Assembly: GCA_028726625.1 (NCBI GenBank)
Contig: JAQYPT010000021.1
Location: 1-35,556 of the forward strand
DNA from: Prevotellaceae bacterium
GTDB lineage: Bacteria; Bacteroidota; Bacteroidia; Bacteroidales; Bacteroidaceae
Length of the DNA: 35,556 bases
Reading direction: 5' to 3'
Made by a program: the position numbers and the translations under genes
The notes under the pieces: model-generated
What the model was told of the DNA's origin: nothing
Seen by the model: the letters and a program-made list of their open reading frames with translations, nothing else
Databases searched by the model: none
Shown here: in pieces, positions 35,416 through 35,556 of the stretch
Layout: the number at the start of each line of letters is the position of its first letter
How positions within the stretch are numbered: the stretch's first letter is position 1

Positions 35416-35556
35416 GTAACTATTCAGCGGTGGTAATGGCATGCCAGATTTTCAAACCTCAAACAAGGCTTGAACAGCGTTATATGGAGTATTTCCGTGT
35501 TTCTTGGCGGTCTCAAAGACGGAATGAAGCTCGAGGAATGCGTCCGCCCCGAACTC
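35416..35556 (-). mobile_element. end of an IS66-family insertion sequence (partial)
   Basis: From GTAAC at 35416 to the window edge. IS66 elements have termini beginning GTAA, and the reading frame at 35452-35556 resembles an IS66 transposase C-terminus. The other end is outside the window. Confidence 0.6.
35452..35556 (-). CDS. IS66-family transposase, C-terminal end (partial)
   Basis: The minus strand is open from the window edge for 34 codons, ending TGA at 35452-35454. It reads FLELHSVFETAKKHGNTPYN, then AVQALFEV. The phrase with ETAKKHG and a short hydrophobic end is like the C-terminal region of IS66 TnpC transposases (VFxTAKKxG..PY.A). The fragment is too short to name the element. 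It is transcribed toward nosZ. Confidence 0.65.
   Translation of the reverse strand, partial: EFGADAFLELHSVFETAKKHGNTPYNAVQALFEV

Overview
The window comes from a member of the Bacteroidota, most likely Prevotellaceae (Prevotella in the broad sense). The reasons are: promoters of the Bacteroidetes form TAnnTTTG (TAAATTTG, TATATTTG, TAACTTTG) in front of many genes; paired OmpA-type outer-membrane proteins; lipoproteins with acidic residues just after the lipidated Cys; the gene order guaB - parvulins - OstA-like - mutL; and extragenic repeats of a Prevotella-like kind. No tRNA, rRNA, CRISPR array or phage gene was found. Nearly all genes lie on the minus strand; only asd is clearly on the plus strand.

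Layout in window coordinates. 1-2164: a cvfB-like S1-domain RNA-binding gene translationally coupled to a lolD-type ABC ATPase, then a 66-bp tandem repeat. 2165-5536: a large CPA2-type cation/proton antiporter, divergent from asd. 5537-6513: ridA, enclosed by extragenic elements, with a 200-bp hairpin (MITE-like) between its promoter and its start codon. 6514-12130: an envelope cluster made of a 1274-aa coiled-coil lipoprotein, a 171-aa lipoprotein and an OmpA protein. 12602-17216: asnS, an rluB-type pseudouridine synthase with a long Gly/Arg/Tyr/Gln repeat extension, and purB; asnS and rluB are separated by two opposed octamer arrays. 17217-19440: a gene-poor stretch, a DUF2795 protein, a PduO-type cobalamin adenosyltransferase and a conserved unknown protein. 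19572-20729: a second OmpA protein. 20883-29169: mutL, a small membrane protein, an OstA-like protein, two parvulin isomerases and guaB, in transcription order guaB to mutL with several 4-bp start/stop overlaps. 29300-35227: a compact nitrous oxide reductase operon, transcribed nosZ - membrane protein - nosL - nosD - nosF - nosY. 35416-35556: the end of an IS66-family insertion sequence abutting the nosZ promoter.

How the genes work together. The nos operon encodes a clade II type enzyme that appears to be lipid-anchored (NosZ), its copper chaperone (NosL), the periplasmic maturation protein NosD with its ABC transporter NosF/NosY, and one unassigned four-helix membrane protein. No cytochrome c, NosR, NosC, NosG or NosH gene is visible, so the electron route to NosZ must be encoded elsewhere. 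The surA/ppi/OstA-like block handles outer-membrane protein and LPS assembly; the two OmpA proteins and the lipoproteins are plausible clients, but that link is inference.

The points most worth a second look are the hairpin element in the ridA leader, the opposed octamer arrays, the RGG-like repeat tail on RluB, the lipoprotein form of NosZ with its unassigned membrane partner, the inverted repeat in the nosZ leader, and the IS66 end next to the nosZ promoter. I did not find a clearly new multi-gene defence or signalling system here.
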